Shown here: positions 17,359 to 26,880 of the stretch, one piece after another
Numbering within the stretch: position 1 is the stretch's first letter
How the letters are laid out: every line of letters starts with the position of its first letter
Assembly: GCF_000230675.1 (NCBI RefSeq)
Contig: NZ_AGIK01000001.1
Span: forward strand, 1,195,207 to 1,259,206
Reading direction: 5' to 3'
DNA: 64,000 bases
From: Synechococcus sp. WH 8016
GTDB lineage: Bacteria > Cyanobacteriota > Cyanobacteriia > PCC-6307 > Cyanobiaceae
Notes under the pieces: model-generated
What the model saw: only the letters and a program-made list of their open reading frames with translations
Databases searched by the model: none
What the model was told of the DNA's origin: nothing
Program-made: the position numbers and the translations under genes

Positions 17359-18285
17359 TTAATTGCGATCCCGAACTTTTCCTGAAGAATCAGCCCCAGC
17401 AATCAATGAGGTGAGCTTCTCCTGACGCTCTCTCAGCTCCTCCAGCAATTCTTCAGCCGAAATCGCCTGCTCGGGAGGCACGAGCCCAAGTGATGAAGCC
17501 AATTGGCCAATCAATTGCGCTGCCGTATCTCCACGATCACGCAGCGACCTCACGCCTGTCGCATGCTCGCGTTTTGACAGTTTTTGGCCGGACGGATCAC
17601 AGAGCAACGGCACATGCCCGTAGCGCGGGGAGGCCATTCCCAGGCTGGACATAACAGCGATCTGAGCGGCACAGACCGACACCAGATCTTGCCCTCGCAC
17701 GACCTCACTGATGCCCATCGCCAACTCATCGATGGACGTAGCCATGTGATAAGCGATGACTCCATCGGCGCGACGAAGAACGACATCTCCTACCTGAGCG
17801 GAGAAGGGCTCAGCAACGCGCAATCTCCAGGCCGGTAATCGCGCATTCCTCAAGCCCCAGTCTTGTGGGAGCCGCCTGCACGTTCCTGGATAGATGCTTG
17901 CACCGTCAAGCTGACGGCGACTACAGCGACAGGGATAGAGATAACCCTGCTTCCGCAAGCTTGAAAGGAATGAGCCATAGAGGCCTCGGCGTCTGCTCTG
18001 GAGCACAAGGGGCCCATCCCAGTGGAGGCCTAGCCAGCGGAGGTCCTGCAGCACCGACTCAATGGCGCCAGAACGAATCCTTGGCGTATCAAGGTCATCG
18101 ACCCGCAACAACCATTGCCCTTTATTGACTCGGGCATGCAGCCACGACAGAAGAGCCGTCCTCACATTGCCGAGGTGAAGTGGACCGGATGGCGTGGGAG
18201 CAAAGCGCCCCCGGTAGCCCTGTTGGCGCAGTCTCTGGCCGTTCTGCAGGACTCGACTCAGGTGAACGGGAAGCTCGATAGCCAT
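17359..18285 (-). CDS. gluQ: Glutamyl-Q tRNA(Asp) synthetase
   Basis: A truncated glutamyl-tRNA synthetase paralogue (308 residues, no anticodon-binding domain) that attaches glutamate to queuosine at position 34 of tRNA-Asp. It retains the HIGH-type motif in FAPTPSGPLHLGNVRTALL, the KLSKREH loop, and the zinc site CRCSRRQL...YPGTCR typical of GluQ-RS. The size and the Cys pattern separate it from gltX (5877-7307). ATG 18285; a terminator at 18312-18337 separates it from hupB upstream. Confidence 0.93.
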   Translation of the reverse strand: MAIELPVHLSRVLQNGQRLRQQGYRGRFAPTPSGPLHLGNVRTALLSWLHARVNKGQWLLRVDDLDTPRIRSGAIESVLQDLRWLGLHWDGPLVLQSRRRGLYGSFLSSLRKQGYLYPCRCSRRQLDGASIYPGTCRRLPQDWGLRNARLPAWRLRVAEPFSAQVGDVVLRRADGVIAYHMATSIDELAMGISEVVRGQDLVSVCAAQIAVMSSLGMASPRYGHVPLLCDPSGQKLSKREHATGVRSLRDRGDTAAQLIGQLASSLGLVPPEQAISAEELLEELRERQEKLTSLIAGADSSGKVRDRN

Positions 18286-18311
18286 CGATAATGCTGATCG
18301 CTCATCTCAAC

Positions 18312-18337
18312 AAAAAAGGGTGGTCAGAAGACCACCC
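18312..18337 (-). terminator. Rho-independent terminator after hupB
   Basis: Minus-strand stem GGGTGGTC (18337-18330), loop TTCT, GACCACCC (18325-18318), followed by six U (18317-18312). A perfect 8-bp stem 22 bases past the hupB stop. Confidence 0.92.
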
Positions 18338-18359
18338 CTGATCAGCAGAGAGTCTTTGA

Positions 18360-18635
18360 TTAGCCCTGGACGCGGTCTTTGAACATTTTGCCAGCGGTAA
18401 AAGCGGGAACACGCTTGGCAGGAATTTTGATCTTTTCACCGGTTTTGGGGTTCAGGCCCTGACGAGCAGAACGCTCGCGTGGTTCAAACGAACCAAAACC
18501 AAGGATGGAAACTTTTTTCCCTTCGACAACGGAATCAATGATGGTGTCGATAGCGGCGTCCACAACGAGGGAGACGTCGGTTTTGGTGAGTTCGGTGCGA
18601 GCAGCAACGAGGTTGACGAGATCAGCTTTGTTCAT
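18360..18635 (-). CDS. hupB: DNA-binding protein HU
   Basis: Nucleoid-associated histone-like protein, 91 residues. It begins MNKADLVNLVAARTELTK and has the HU core VSILGFGSFEPRERSARQG and the DNA-embracing arm NPKTGEKIKIPAKRVPAF. ATG 18635 gives the standard length; the frame is open upstream but the extra residues have no HU counterpart. It is followed by a strong terminator, so it is probably monocistronic. Confidence 0.97.
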   Translation of the reverse strand: MNKADLVNLVAARTELTKTDVSLVVDAAIDTIIDSVVEGKKVSILGFGSFEPRERSARQGLNPKTGEKIKIPAKRVPAFTAGKMFKDRVQG

Positions 18636-18777
18636 GGAAGGAGTGATATGGAGCGAGAGCGCGATGGTTGACGTTGCGGAGGTCAACATCCGCACGGCTT
18701 CCTTGAGCGTGCCAATCGTATGGAGGTCAGCGCCTTGAGGCAACCGAAAAAGCCTGTGCCGCAACGCATTCACCCAA

Positions 18778-19449
18778 TCAGTCTTGAGGAAGCAGGTCTG
18801 ATTGGGCAGGACTCCAACTGTCGAAAGGAGCTAAGCGCCCACCTCGCAGCGCCCCAAGGCCTGCTCCAGAAGCCAGTGCTGGACTTGACTCTGGAGGAAT
18901 CCAATCGCGCAGACGCTGAAGGCTGAGCTGCTGCCTCGGCCAATGAAACGTGCGTCGATGACGAAGAGGAGCCATTTGACCTTCTTGAACTGGAATTAAT
19001 AATCGTCCGCAAAACAGCACATCCATAGGGGCTGGAGCGTGCACAACGCAGCTTCCTGGCGTGGGTCCGGGCGTCCAAAGCAGCCTTAAACCGGAGGCTG
19101 TGATGTGGGAATCAACAAAAGTCTCAAGGGGTTGGACCCCTGGTAAGAGGTAAGCCTCTTGCTCTTGAACCAACACAGGCCATCCCAATCGTTCTTGCAG
19201 GCGACGAAGGCGTCCATGCCCCTCTCGACTCGTCAGCAAAATCCGAGCTGAACGATCAGATGCCAGGTCATGCAGGGCTTGAAGGCTGGCCTCAGTCAGC
19301 GGTGGGCAATCAATCAGGACAGGTTCTGGGTCCAAATCGAGCCACCACGACGACCCACCACGACAGTCTCGATTGGGTGGAAACAACCAAAGATTGTCCA
19401 AGATTTGCTGAGGTGGTCGGCCTGACTCCAAAGCCGAGGTCATCGTCAT
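18778..19449 (-). CDS. Metallo-beta-lactamase-fold protein with degenerate metal site
   Basis: A 223-residue protein of MBL-fold topology: NLWLFPPNRDCRGGSSWWLD and EPVLIDCPP at the start, LLTSREGHGRLRRLQ where a THxHxDH motif is expected, LLWTPGPTPGSCVV where TPGHTPGS is expected, and DVLFCGRLL where FTGDxL is expected. Most metal ligands are thus replaced, so hydrolase activity is unlikely and a binding or structural role is more plausible. The fold assignment rests on motif order. It diverges from glgX with 66 bases between starts. Confidence 0.75.
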   Translation of the reverse strand: MTMTSALESGRPPQQILDNLWLFPPNRDCRGGSSWWLDLDPEPVLIDCPPLTEASLQALHDLASDRSARILLTSREGHGRLRRLQERLGWPVLVQEQEAYLLPGVQPLETFVDSHITASGLRLLWTPGPTPGSCVVHAPAPMDVLFCGRLLIPVQEGQMAPLRHRRTFHWPRQQLSLQRLRDWIPPESSPALASGAGLGALRGGRLAPFDSWSPAQSDLLPQD

Positions 19450-19515
19450 TTCGGTGGAGTTCCATCACACCCTCTACTTTGAGGGAAGTACGTCCTGCGA
19501 TCTGCGGGCGGATCT

Positions 19516-21591
19516 TTGAGCACGATCCATCGCGGCAGTCCCTGGCCCCTAGGCAGCACGATCACACCCCGCGGTGTGAATTTTTCCGTTGCGGCGCCAG
19601 CGGCCAATCGGCTCGAATTGCTGATTTTTTCCGATGCTGAGGCAAAGGCACCCGAACAGGTGATCGAGCTGTCGGAGCAGCATCGCTCCGCCAATTATTG
19701 GCATGTCGAGGTCGAAGGCCTTGGTGCTGGGTGTTGCTACTGCTATCGAGTGTTTGGCCCCATTGAGCCAGGTGGCCATGGATTTAGGCCCGCCAAGGTG
19801 CTTGTTGACCCCTGCGCCCGCGCCATTGATGGCTGGAACGTTTATCAGCGTGTAGCGGCGACCGGCGCATCACCCAACTCCGACAGGTGCTTGAAATCGG
19901 TGGTTTCCGAGCGAGATGCGTTCGATTTCCAAGCCCATCCCCGGCCTCGCCATAGCTGGCAAGACACCGTGATCTACGAGCTCCACATCGGAGGGTTCAC
20001 CAAACGCCCTGACAGCGGTATCAGCCCCGATCGACGCGGAACCTATTTAGGAGTGATCGACAAGATCCCCTACCTAAAGGAGATCGGGGTCACCACGATC
20101 GAACTGCTACCGATCCAAGCCTTCGATCCCAACGATGCCCCGGCTGGTCGTGACAACGTTTGGGGTTACAGCCCTCTGAGTTGGTTCGCACCCCATCACG
20201 AATACGCGGTAGGCGCGGACCCCCACTCCGCTCGAGACCAGGTGCGTGAACTGGTGGCGGCCTGCCATGACGCAGGAATTGAGGTGCTTTTGGATGTGGT
20301 TTACAACCACACCACGGAGGGCAACCGCAACGGACCCACCCTGAGCTGGAGGGGGTTTGCCGATCGCAACTACTACCACCAGAGCGATGCGGGTGAGTAC
20401 ATGGATGTGAGCGGTTGTGGCAACAGCATTGCTGCCAACGATCCACTCTCCAGACAACTCATCCTCGAATCACTCCGCTGCTGGGCCATTGAACTGGGCA
20501 TTGACGGCTTCCGCTTCGATTTAGGGATTGCTCTCAGCCGCGGAGAGAAGCTGAAACCTCTGGAACACCCACCCCTGTTTGAAGCGATGGAGGCTGATCC
20601 GCAGCTGAGTGAACTCAAGTTGGTGAGCGAACCCTGGGATTGTGGTGGGCTTTACCGGCTGAGTGATTTTCCGGCCAAAAGGATTGGCACCTGGAACGGA
20701 CACTTCCGTGATGCTTTACGCAGTTTCTGGAAAGGAGATGAGGGCAGCACCTGGGCTCTTGGACAACGCTTTCGTGGCAGCCCCGATTTGTACAACGGGA
20801 AAGCGGCCAGTCTTGGCAGCTCAGTGAACCTGATTACGGCGCACGACGGCTTCAGCCTCTTGGACCTTGTGAGCTTCAACAACAAACACAATCTGGCCAA
20901 TGGTGAAAACAACCGAGACGGTGAGAACCACAACAACAGCTGGAATCATGGCGTCGAAGGGCCGAGCAGCAATCGCGCCATCCAGGCACTCCGTCAGCGC
21001 CAACAACGCAATCTGCTCAGCACCTTGCTGCTGAGTCGTGGTGTCCCGATGCTGCTGATGGGCGATGAAGTCGGGCGCAGTCAGGGAGGGAATAACAACA
21101 CGTGGTGCCAGGACAGCCCTCTCAGCTGGATGATCTGGGGAGAGGATCACTGCGATCACGAGTTACAGACCTTCGTGCGGCGCTTACTCGATGTGCGCCA
21201 ACAACTTGCGAGCTTGTTCAATCCGATCCAGCCTCACAACGAAAAGAAACCACTCCGATCAGGAGATTCAGACAAGTTGTGGCGCCAGTGGCACGGAGTC
21301 GAGCTCAGCAAACCTGACTGGGCGAATTGGTCCCACTGTTTAGCGCTGAGCTTGCAGCAAGGTCACCAAGGTGCCGTGTTGTGGATGGGCTTCAACGCCT
21401 ACTTCAAGTCCATGCACTTCGACCTACCGGAAGCGGCCTCGCCATGGTGTCGTTTGATCGACACAGCATTGCCTGCTGGAGAGGATCTACCAACACAAAT
21501 CGAACGTTGGACGCCCTCTGGGGTTCCGTTGGAGGCGCGCAGCCTGGTGGTGATGGTGGCTCAGGAGTACGCAGACCGCCTGAGTCTTTGA
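19516..21591 (+). CDS. glgX: Glycogen debranching enzyme, isoamylase type (GlgX)
   Basis: Hydrolyses alpha-1,6 branches of glycogen. The 691 residues carry an N-terminal CBM48 domain (from HRGSPWPLGSTITPRGVNFS), then a GH13 barrel with LLDVVYNHT, the nucleophile Asp in GFRFDLG, the acid/base Glu in VSEPWDCGG, and the stabilising pair in LITAHDGFSLLD. The length is normal. The first codon is TTG 19516, ten bases after GCGGGCGG; no in-frame ATG is close enough. It is followed by a tRNA-Gly on the opposite strand, five bases past the stop. Confidence 0.95.
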   Translation: MSTIHRGSPWPLGSTITPRGVNFSVAAPAANRLELLIFSDAEAKAPEQVIELSEQHRSANYWHVEVEGLGAGCCYCYRVFGPIEPGGHGFRPAKVLVDPCARAIDGWNVYQRVAATGASPNSDRCLKSVVSERDAFDFQAHPRPRHSWQDTVIYELHIGGFTKRPDSGISPDRRGTYLGVIDKIPYLKEIGVTTIELLPIQAFDPNDAPAGRDNVWGYSPLSWFAPHHEYAVGADPHSARDQVRELVAACHDAGIEVLLDVVYNHTTEGNRNGPTLSWRGFADRNYYHQSDAGEYMDVSGCGNSIAANDPLSRQLILESLRCWAIELGIDGFRFDLGIALSRGEKLKPLEHPPLFEAMEADPQLSELKLVSEPWDCGGLYRLSDFPAKRIGTWNGHFRDALRSFWKGDEGSTWALGQRFRGSPDLYNGKAASLGSSVNLITAHDGFSLLDLVSFNNKHNLANGENNRDGENHNNSWNHGVEGPSSNRAIQALRQRQQRNLLSTLLLSRGVPMLLMGDEVGRSQGGNNNTWCQDSPLSWMIWGEDHCDHELQTFVRRLLDVRQQLASLFNPIQPHNEKKPLRSGDSDKLWRQWHGVELSKPDWANWSHCLALSLQQGHQGAVLWMGFNAYFKSMHFDLPEAASPWCRLIDTALPAGEDLPTQIERWTPSGVPLEARSLVVMVAQEYADRLSL

Positions 21592-21595
21592 ATCA

Positions 21596-21666
<71 letters not shown>

Positions 21667-21758
21667 ACTAGTACGTCCGAACTGCTTACCAGAGGAAGGT
21701 AGCTGTTTGGTCGCGTGCCCAAGCATTATGACGGTCCGCGTGCCCCCCCTGTTCAGGA

Positions 21759-23117
21759 TTGACTTCAACAGCTCGCCCCGAGGGCTCCCGTCGCCGTCTC
21801 ATGCTCGCTTACGGGCTTGGGGATGCAGGTACCGGACTGGCCGCCACAACACTGGGGTTTTATCTGTTCCCGTTTTTTACCTGTGCCGCAGGGTTGCCAG
21901 CTTTCATTGCCGGCTCCTTGCTCACCGTGATCAAAATCTGGGATGCGATCAATGATCCCCTGATCGGCTGGATGAGCGATCACACCCAGAGTCGATGGGG
22001 CCCAAGACTTCCTTGGATGTTTGCAGCCGCGTTGCCTTTAGGGATCAGCCTGGCAGCGATGTGGTGGGTCCCAGAGGGGAGCACCCTGCAGCGCACGGCG
22101 TATTACGTGTTGATGGCCATCCTGCTGATGACGGCTTATACGAGCGTGAACCTGCCCTATGCCGCGCTCTCCACGGAACTCACCCCGGATACGGCGATTC
22201 GCACCCGCCTGAATGCGGCCCGCTTCACCGGATCGATCACCGCGGGAACCATGGGGTTACTCGTTGCCTATCTCGTCTTGAGAGAAGGCGGCGGTGGCTA
22301 CTTGTTGATGGGACAAATCACGGGAACGATCGCAGCGGTCGCAACCCTGCTCTGCTGCTGGGGCCTCGCCCCTTACGCCAAAAAAGCGCAACGTCCAAGC
22401 GGCAACGAAGAGCCCACGCTTCAGCAATTAAGACGCATCCGCTCCAACCCCCGTTTCCTTCTCGTTCTGGGGCTCTATTTGCTGCTGTGGTTCGGACTTC
22501 AACTGATGCAAGTCGTTGCCCTTATTTGGCTTGTCCAAGTCATCCACGTTCCCGCTGGAATGGCCACCCTGCTGCTCCTTGCCTTCAATATTGCGGCGTT
22601 GATCGGCCTCCAGCTGTGGAGCATGTTGTCCAACCGCCATGGACGCATCACGGCTCTCGGCTGGGGTTCGAGCATCTGGATTGCTGCTTGCCTGCTCTCC
22701 ATGCTTCTCACCCCGATCCCTGAGAACAGCGGAATGGTTGCCTTGATCCCCGTGATCGGCCTGATCATGCTGGTGGGATTGGGGGCTTCAACGGCTTACC
22801 TCATCCCCTGGTCTCTGCTCCCTGATGCGATCGACGCGGATCCCACCCACCCAGCGGGCCTTTACACCGCATGGATGGTATTTGGACAAAAATTCATCAT
22901 TGGACTGAGCATGAGCGTCTTTGGGGCTTTGCTTTCGCTCACTGGATACATCTCTACAAAGAGCTGCGATGGCGCCTTAAGTTTCGTTCAACAGCCCGAA
23001 TCAGCCCTGATTGCCATTCGCCTTTGCATGGGCCTAATTCCAGCGGTGTTGGTGGTGCTGGGGCTTGTAATGATGCGACGCTGGCCTGATCGCGGCGCTC
23101 ATCTCCACAGCGCTTAA
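21759..23117 (+). CDS. GPH-family sugar:cation symporter (MFS)
   Basis: A 452-residue inner-membrane transporter with about 12 spans. The segment MLAYGLGDAGTGLAATTLGF, the conserved KIWDAINDPLIGWMSDHTQSR loop (the GPH NDPxxG/D signature) and the central SLYAALTPD-like NLPYAALSTELTPDTAIRTR fit the glycoside-pentoside-hexuronide group. The substrate is unknown. The start is uncertain: TTG 21759, or ATG 21801 at MLAYGLG. Proximity to glgX makes a sugar substrate reasonable, but they are not an operon. Confidence 0.85.
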   Translation: MTSTARPEGSRRRLMLAYGLGDAGTGLAATTLGFYLFPFFTCAAGLPAFIAGSLLTVIKIWDAINDPLIGWMSDHTQSRWGPRLPWMFAAALPLGISLAAMWWVPEGSTLQRTAYYVLMAILLMTAYTSVNLPYAALSTELTPDTAIRTRLNAARFTGSITAGTMGLLVAYLVLREGGGGYLLMGQITGTIAAVATLLCCWGLAPYAKKAQRPSGNEEPTLQQLRRIRSNPRFLLVLGLYLLLWFGLQLMQVVALIWLVQVIHVPAGMATLLLLAFNIAALIGLQLWSMLSNRHGRITALGWGSSIWIAACLLSMLLTPIPENSGMVALIPVIGLIMLVGLGASTAYLIPWSLLPDAIDADPTHPAGLYTAWMVFGQKFIIGLSMSVFGALLSLTGYISTKSCDGALSFVQQPESALIAIRLCMGLIPAVLVVLGLVMMRRWPDRGAHLHSA

Positions 23118-23140
23118 GTCTTTTCTCTGATCTCCCCCCA

Positions 23141-23887
23141 ATGAAGTCCCCGCGCTGGCTGAACCGACTTGGCAGCAGCCTGCTGATCGGCGGACAAGCT
23201 GTCTCGGCCACAACGAAAGGCCGGATCAACACCATTGATCTGTTTGATCAGCTCCAAGAAGCGGGGCCTGGAAGCTTTTTGATCGTGATCATCACGGCCT
23301 TAGCGGCCGGCACCGTGTTCAACATTCAAATCACAGCGGAGCTCAACAGCATGGGCGCCGGATCCACCGTGGGGGGTGTTCTCGCCATTGGCCTCGCCAG
23401 GGAGATTGCTCCCCTGCTCACCGCCACGCTGCTCACTGGAAAGGTGGCCACTGCCTATGCCGCCCAATTGGGAACGATGAAGGTCACCGAGCAGATCGAT
23501 GCGATCACGATGCTCCGCACCGATCCCGTGGAGTACTTGGTAGTGCCGCGCCTCATCGCCATGGTGGTGATGGCACCCGTGCAATGCCTGTTGTTTTTTG
23601 GGGTTGCGATCTGGAGCGCTCAAATCAGCAGCACCAGCCTTTACAGCATTCCTCCGGCCGTGTTTTGGACCGCTGTGAGGACATGGTTAGATCCTGATGA
23701 TCTGCCCTTCATGCTGATCAAAGCTCTGGTCTTTGGGCTTCAAATTGGCGTGATTGCCTGTGGATGGGGCATGACTACCAAAGGTGGTGCCAAAGAGGTT
23801 GGAACCAGCACCACTGGAGCTGTGGTCATGATCCTTGTCACCGTGGCCCTGATGGATGTCCTGCTCACCTCGATTTTATTCGGCTGA
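23141..23887 (+). CDS. MlaE-type ABC lipid transporter permease
   Basis: A 248-residue permease of the MlaE/YrbE family, which moves phospholipids or other lipids between envelope membranes. Motifs include LAAGTVFNIQITAEL, LAREIAPLLTATLLTGKVAT (the conserved REIgPvLtallvaGRv stretch) and MKVTEQIDAITMLRTDPVEYL. Five or so membrane spans. The ATP-binding (MlaF) and MCE (MlaD) partners are not in the window. It begins 23 bases after the GPH transporter and is 12 bases upstream of a DUF3119 gene. Confidence 0.9.
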   Translation: MKSPRWLNRLGSSLLIGGQAVSATTKGRINTIDLFDQLQEAGPGSFLIVIITALAAGTVFNIQITAELNSMGAGSTVGGVLAIGLAREIAPLLTATLLTGKVATAYAAQLGTMKVTEQIDAITMLRTDPVEYLVVPRLIAMVVMAPVQCLLFFGVAIWSAQISSTSLYSIPPAVFWTAVRTWLDPDDLPFMLIKALVFGLQIGVIACGWGMTTKGGAKEVGTSTTGAVVMILVTVALMDVLLTSILFG

Positions 23888-23899
23888 TTACGCAACCCC

Positions 23900-24298
23900 A
23901 TGACACCCTCTCCAACGACCAGCAACGTGATCATCAGCCCAAGCCCCAGGCTGGCATTGGTGATTCTTCTGCTGAGTGCAGCCCTTTGGCCCTTACCCCT
24001 CAGTCCCTGGCCAACCCTCGTGGTGGGGTTGTTCGGTGTGTTTCTTCTGGTGCAGACCTACATCCTGAAGCTTGAATTCAGCGAGGACGATCTGGTCGTG
24101 TGGCGAGGGCAAGAGGTGTTACGCCGTTTCCCTTTTCGCGAGTGGATGTCTTGGCGCCTTTTCGCACCTTGGCTACCCGGACTGTTTTACTTCCGTGAAA
24201 CCAAAAGCATTCATTTCCTTCCCATCCTGTTCAATCCAGCGGAACTTCAAGAGCAACTGGAACAACGGGTGGGGCCCTTACAACAAGCCAAGCCCTGA
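23900..24298 (+). CDS. DUF3119 family membrane protein
   Basis: A 132-residue protein with two close membrane spans (LALVILLLSAALWPL and WPTLVVGLFGVFLLVQTYIL), followed by a PH-like soluble part (KLEFSEDDLVVWRGQEVLRR, WLPGLFYFRETKSIHFLP). The pattern fits DUF3119, known to me as a cyanobacterial family without assigned function. Its position 12 bases after the MlaE-type permease suggests a shared operon and a role near lipid transport. Assignment is moderate. Confidence 0.72.
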   Translation: MTPSPTTSNVIISPSPRLALVILLLSAALWPLPLSPWPTLVVGLFGVFLLVQTYILKLEFSEDDLVVWRGQEVLRRFPFREWMSWRLFAPWLPGLFYFRETKSIHFLPILFNPAELQEQLEQRVGPLQQAKP

Positions 24299-24424
24299 GC
24301 CAGAGTGAGTGAAGTCTTTCTTCAGGCGCTGGCGTAACGAAAACGAAATGCTTTCCACACGTTTGGACAGAAGGTTCGACTTGCGTCGCGCGATCAGCTG
24401 AAATAGTTCAAGGACGAGCAGACC

Positions 24425-25459
24425 ATGCCTGACGACACCGATCTGACGCCCCAGGAGCGTTCCGACGAGACAGCCGAAACATCGTCACCTGAACCAGAAG
24501 CACCACAGAGCGACGGCTCTGCTGAGGAGACCTCTACTGACGACACCTCTGCTGAGAACACCTCTGCAGAAACGACTTCAGGCCCAACTGGAGAAGCCTT
24601 TATCAGCCTCGCCCTGACCGAGCTACAGCAACGCCGCGATGCCTTACAGCAAGACATCAACAGCCTCAACCAACGCAAGCTGCAGCTTGAGCAGGAGATT
24701 GCCGGGAGCTTTGTCGGTCAGTCCGATGCCATTGCGCGGCGCGTAAAGGGATTCCAGGAGTATCTAAGCGGCGCGCTTCAGGGCATGGCTCAATCGGTTG
24801 AGCAGCTCGAACTGGTATCTCAGCCGGTGGTCGTGAAGCCTTCTCCTCTGGATCAACAGACGGTTAGCACCCAGGAAGGGGCCCCCATTGCAGAGCCAAC
24901 CCCAGCGGTCGCCGACACCTTCCGACCCGATGAAGCCCTGATTCGCGCCAACCTCGAGCGGTTTGCCGAGCAACCTGATTTTTATGCCGATCCTTGGAAG
25001 CTGCGCCGCAGCCTCGACCAAAGCGATATCGCCCTCCTTGAGGACTGGTTCTTCAATCAGGGCGGACGGGGAGCCCAGTCCAGTCGCGGGAATCGCCCGC
25101 GCAACGTTTTGGTAGGGAGTGCCCTGATCGCCATCCTTAGCGATCTTTATGGCGATCAATTCCAGACCCTTGTTTTGGCAGGTCAACCAGAGCGACTCGG
25201 CGAATGGCGGCGCGGATTGCAAGATGCCCTTGGCCTAGGCCGGGAAGACTTTGGTCCAAACAGCGGCATCGTGCTGTTTGAAAGGGGTGATGCCTTAGTT
25301 GAGCGCGCCGACCGCCTGGAAGAACGCGGTGAAGTTCCTTTGATTGTGATCGATGCCGCTGAGCGCGTCGTCGACATCCCCGTGCTTCAGTTTCCGCTGT
25401 GGATGGCCTTTGCGGCTGGCCCCGGTGAGATCTACGACGACGACAACGAGCTGCTCTGA
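24425..25459 (+). CDS. DUF3086 family protein
   Basis: A 344-residue cytoplasmic protein. Residues 1-60 are a Glu/Thr/Ser-rich acidic disordered leader with imperfect repeats (TSTDDTSAENTSAETTS). A coiled-coil follows (LQQRRDALQQDINSLNQRK, QLEQEIAG), then a folded C-terminal half beginning near FRPDEALIRANLERFAEQPD and ending in an acidic DDDNELL tail. I assign DUF3086 from the coiled-coil plus C-terminal arrangement; the function is unknown. The stop overlaps the plsY ATG by one base, so the two are translationally coupled. Confidence 0.75.
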   Translation: MPDDTDLTPQERSDETAETSSPEPEAPQSDGSAEETSTDDTSAENTSAETTSGPTGEAFISLALTELQQRRDALQQDINSLNQRKLQLEQEIAGSFVGQSDAIARRVKGFQEYLSGALQGMAQSVEQLELVSQPVVVKPSPLDQQTVSTQEGAPIAEPTPAVADTFRPDEALIRANLERFAEQPDFYADPWKLRRSLDQSDIALLEDWFFNQGGRGAQSSRGNRPRNVLVGSALIAILSDLYGDQFQTLVLAGQPERLGEWRRGLQDALGLGREDFGPNSGIVLFERGDALVERADRLEERGEVPLIVIDAAERVVDIPVLQFPLWMAFAAGPGEIYDDDNELL

Positions 25460-26046
25460 TGGGTTTTTTTTCTCTTCTCCTCGGCTACCTACTTGGATCC
25501 ATCCCCAGTGGCTGGCTTGCAGGTCGCTGGCTCAAAGGCATTGACCTGCGCGACCTCGGTTCGGGCTCCACGGGAGCCACCAATGTGCTCCGGCAAGTGG
25601 GCAAGGGTCCCGCGTTGGTTGTCTTTTTGATCGATGTGGGGAAGGGAGCCGCCGCTGTCTTGCTGGCCCGCGCGCTTGGCCTCGGTGATTGGATTCAGGT
25701 CTTAGCAGGTCTGACCGCCCTAGCTGGTCATATTTGGCCTGTTTGGCTGGGCTTTAAGGGCGGCAAAGCAGTCGCGACCGGATTAGGGATGTTTCTCGGC
25801 TTGGCATGGCCCGTGGGGCTGGCCAGTTTTGGCGTCTTCATGGCGGTGTTCAGCCTGAGTCGGCTCGTGTCACTGGCGAGCGTGTTAGCGGCGATCAGCC
25901 TGCCGCTGCTAATGGCGGCCGGTTCTGGCAGCACGGCCAATCTGGTGGTAGCCCTGGTGGCGATGCTGCTGGTGCTTTGGCGTCACCGCAGCAACATCCA
26001 AAGACTGCTCAATGGCACCGAGCCGAAGATGGGCCAGAAGTCTTGA
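25459..26046 (+). CDS. plsY: Acyl-phosphate:glycerol-3-phosphate acyltransferase PlsY
   Basis: Makes lysophosphatidic acid from acyl-phosphate (supplied by PlsX) and glycerol 3-phosphate, the first step in membrane lipid synthesis. The 195-residue integral membrane protein has the three loop motifs: GSIPSGWLAGR, GSGSTGATNVLR and GHIWPVWLGFKGGKAVATG. The five to seven spans fit the family. ATG 25459 overlaps the TGA of the DUF3086 gene. It converges on pyrF. Confidence 0.95.
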   Translation: MGFFSLLLGYLLGSIPSGWLAGRWLKGIDLRDLGSGSTGATNVLRQVGKGPALVVFLIDVGKGAAAVLLARALGLGDWIQVLAGLTALAGHIWPVWLGFKGGKAVATGLGMFLGLAWPVGLASFGVFMAVFSLSRLVSLASVLAAISLPLLMAAGSGSTANLVVALVAMLLVLWRHRSNIQRLLNGTEPKMGQKS

Positions 26047-26096
26047 GTGCAGCGGCCGGCCTGGGGCGGACTCAGCCTCACCTTTTAAAGCAAGGA

Positions 26097-26852
26097 TCAG
26101 CAGCTAAACCCACTGAAGCAGGCGGCAAACGCAGCGCTGGGGTTTTCAGCCTTGGTGATCGGCCGGCCGATTACCAGCTTGCTGGCGCCAGCAGCCATCG
26201 CCTCAGCCGGCCCCATCACCCGGGCCTGATCGCCCACGGCCGCTCCCTTGGGGCGAATCCCCGGGGTGACAAGCGCAAACGGCTCAGGATGCTGAGCCCG
26301 TAGCGCCGCGACTTCCAAAGGCGAACACACGCATCCACCAATGCCGGCAGTTGCCGACAGCTGCGCCAAGGCCGATACCCGCTCGGCGATGTCTTGGCTG
26401 ATGGCGAGTTCCCGTTGGAGCCGCTGCTGCTCCCAGCTGGTGAGCACCGTCACCGCCAAAAGAGTTGGCAGCGGCTGCCCGCTGCTTTGCGCCCCCTCCA
26501 CCGCCGCGGCCTGAGCCGCCTGCAGCGCTTCGCTGCCAGCGCAGGCATGGACGGTGATCAGCTCCGCTCCGAGTGCCGCCGCCCGCCGGCAAGCACCTGC
26601 CATGGTCGCCGGAATGTCGTGAAATTTGAGATCCAGAAACACCCGCAAGCCCTGGTCCCGCAACTGAGCCACCACCTGCGGCCCCGCTTGCACGAACAGC
26701 TCCAGGCCCACCTTCACCCAGCGCAGCCCTTCCACCGCGGCCGCAAACTCCAGGGCCTGCTCCGGCGCCATGCCATCGAGGGCCACGATGATCCGTTCCG
26801 CTGATTCAGCCGAGAAAGAGGAAGCCACGCACCGTCTCCGCACGACCCTCAT
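26097..26852 (-). CDS. pyrF: Orotidine 5'-phosphate decarboxylase
   Basis: Last step of UMP synthesis. The 251-residue TIM barrel has RIIVALDGM at the start, the catalytic tetrad motif [19 protein letters not shown], and the phosphate-binding LVTPGIRP and KLVIGRPIT near the C-terminus. The local DNA is notably GC-rich and Ala-rich relative to the neighbours. About 16 residues precede the core from the 26852 start; a later start is possible. Confidence 0.96.
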   Translation of the reverse strand: MRVVRRRCVASSFSAESAERIIVALDGMAPEQALEFAAAVEGLRWVKVGLELFVQAGPQVVAQLRDQGLRVFLDLKFHDIPATMAGACRRAAALGAELITVHACAGSEALQAAQAAAVEGAQSSGQPLPTLLAVTVLTSWEQQRLQRELAISQDIAERVSALAQLSATAGIGGCVCSPLEVAALRAQHPEPFALVTPGIRPKGAAVGDQARVMGPAEAMAAGASKLVIGRPITKAENPSAAFAACFSGFSC

Positions 26853-26880
26853 CGTGATGGGTCATGAGCACCCCCTCAGG

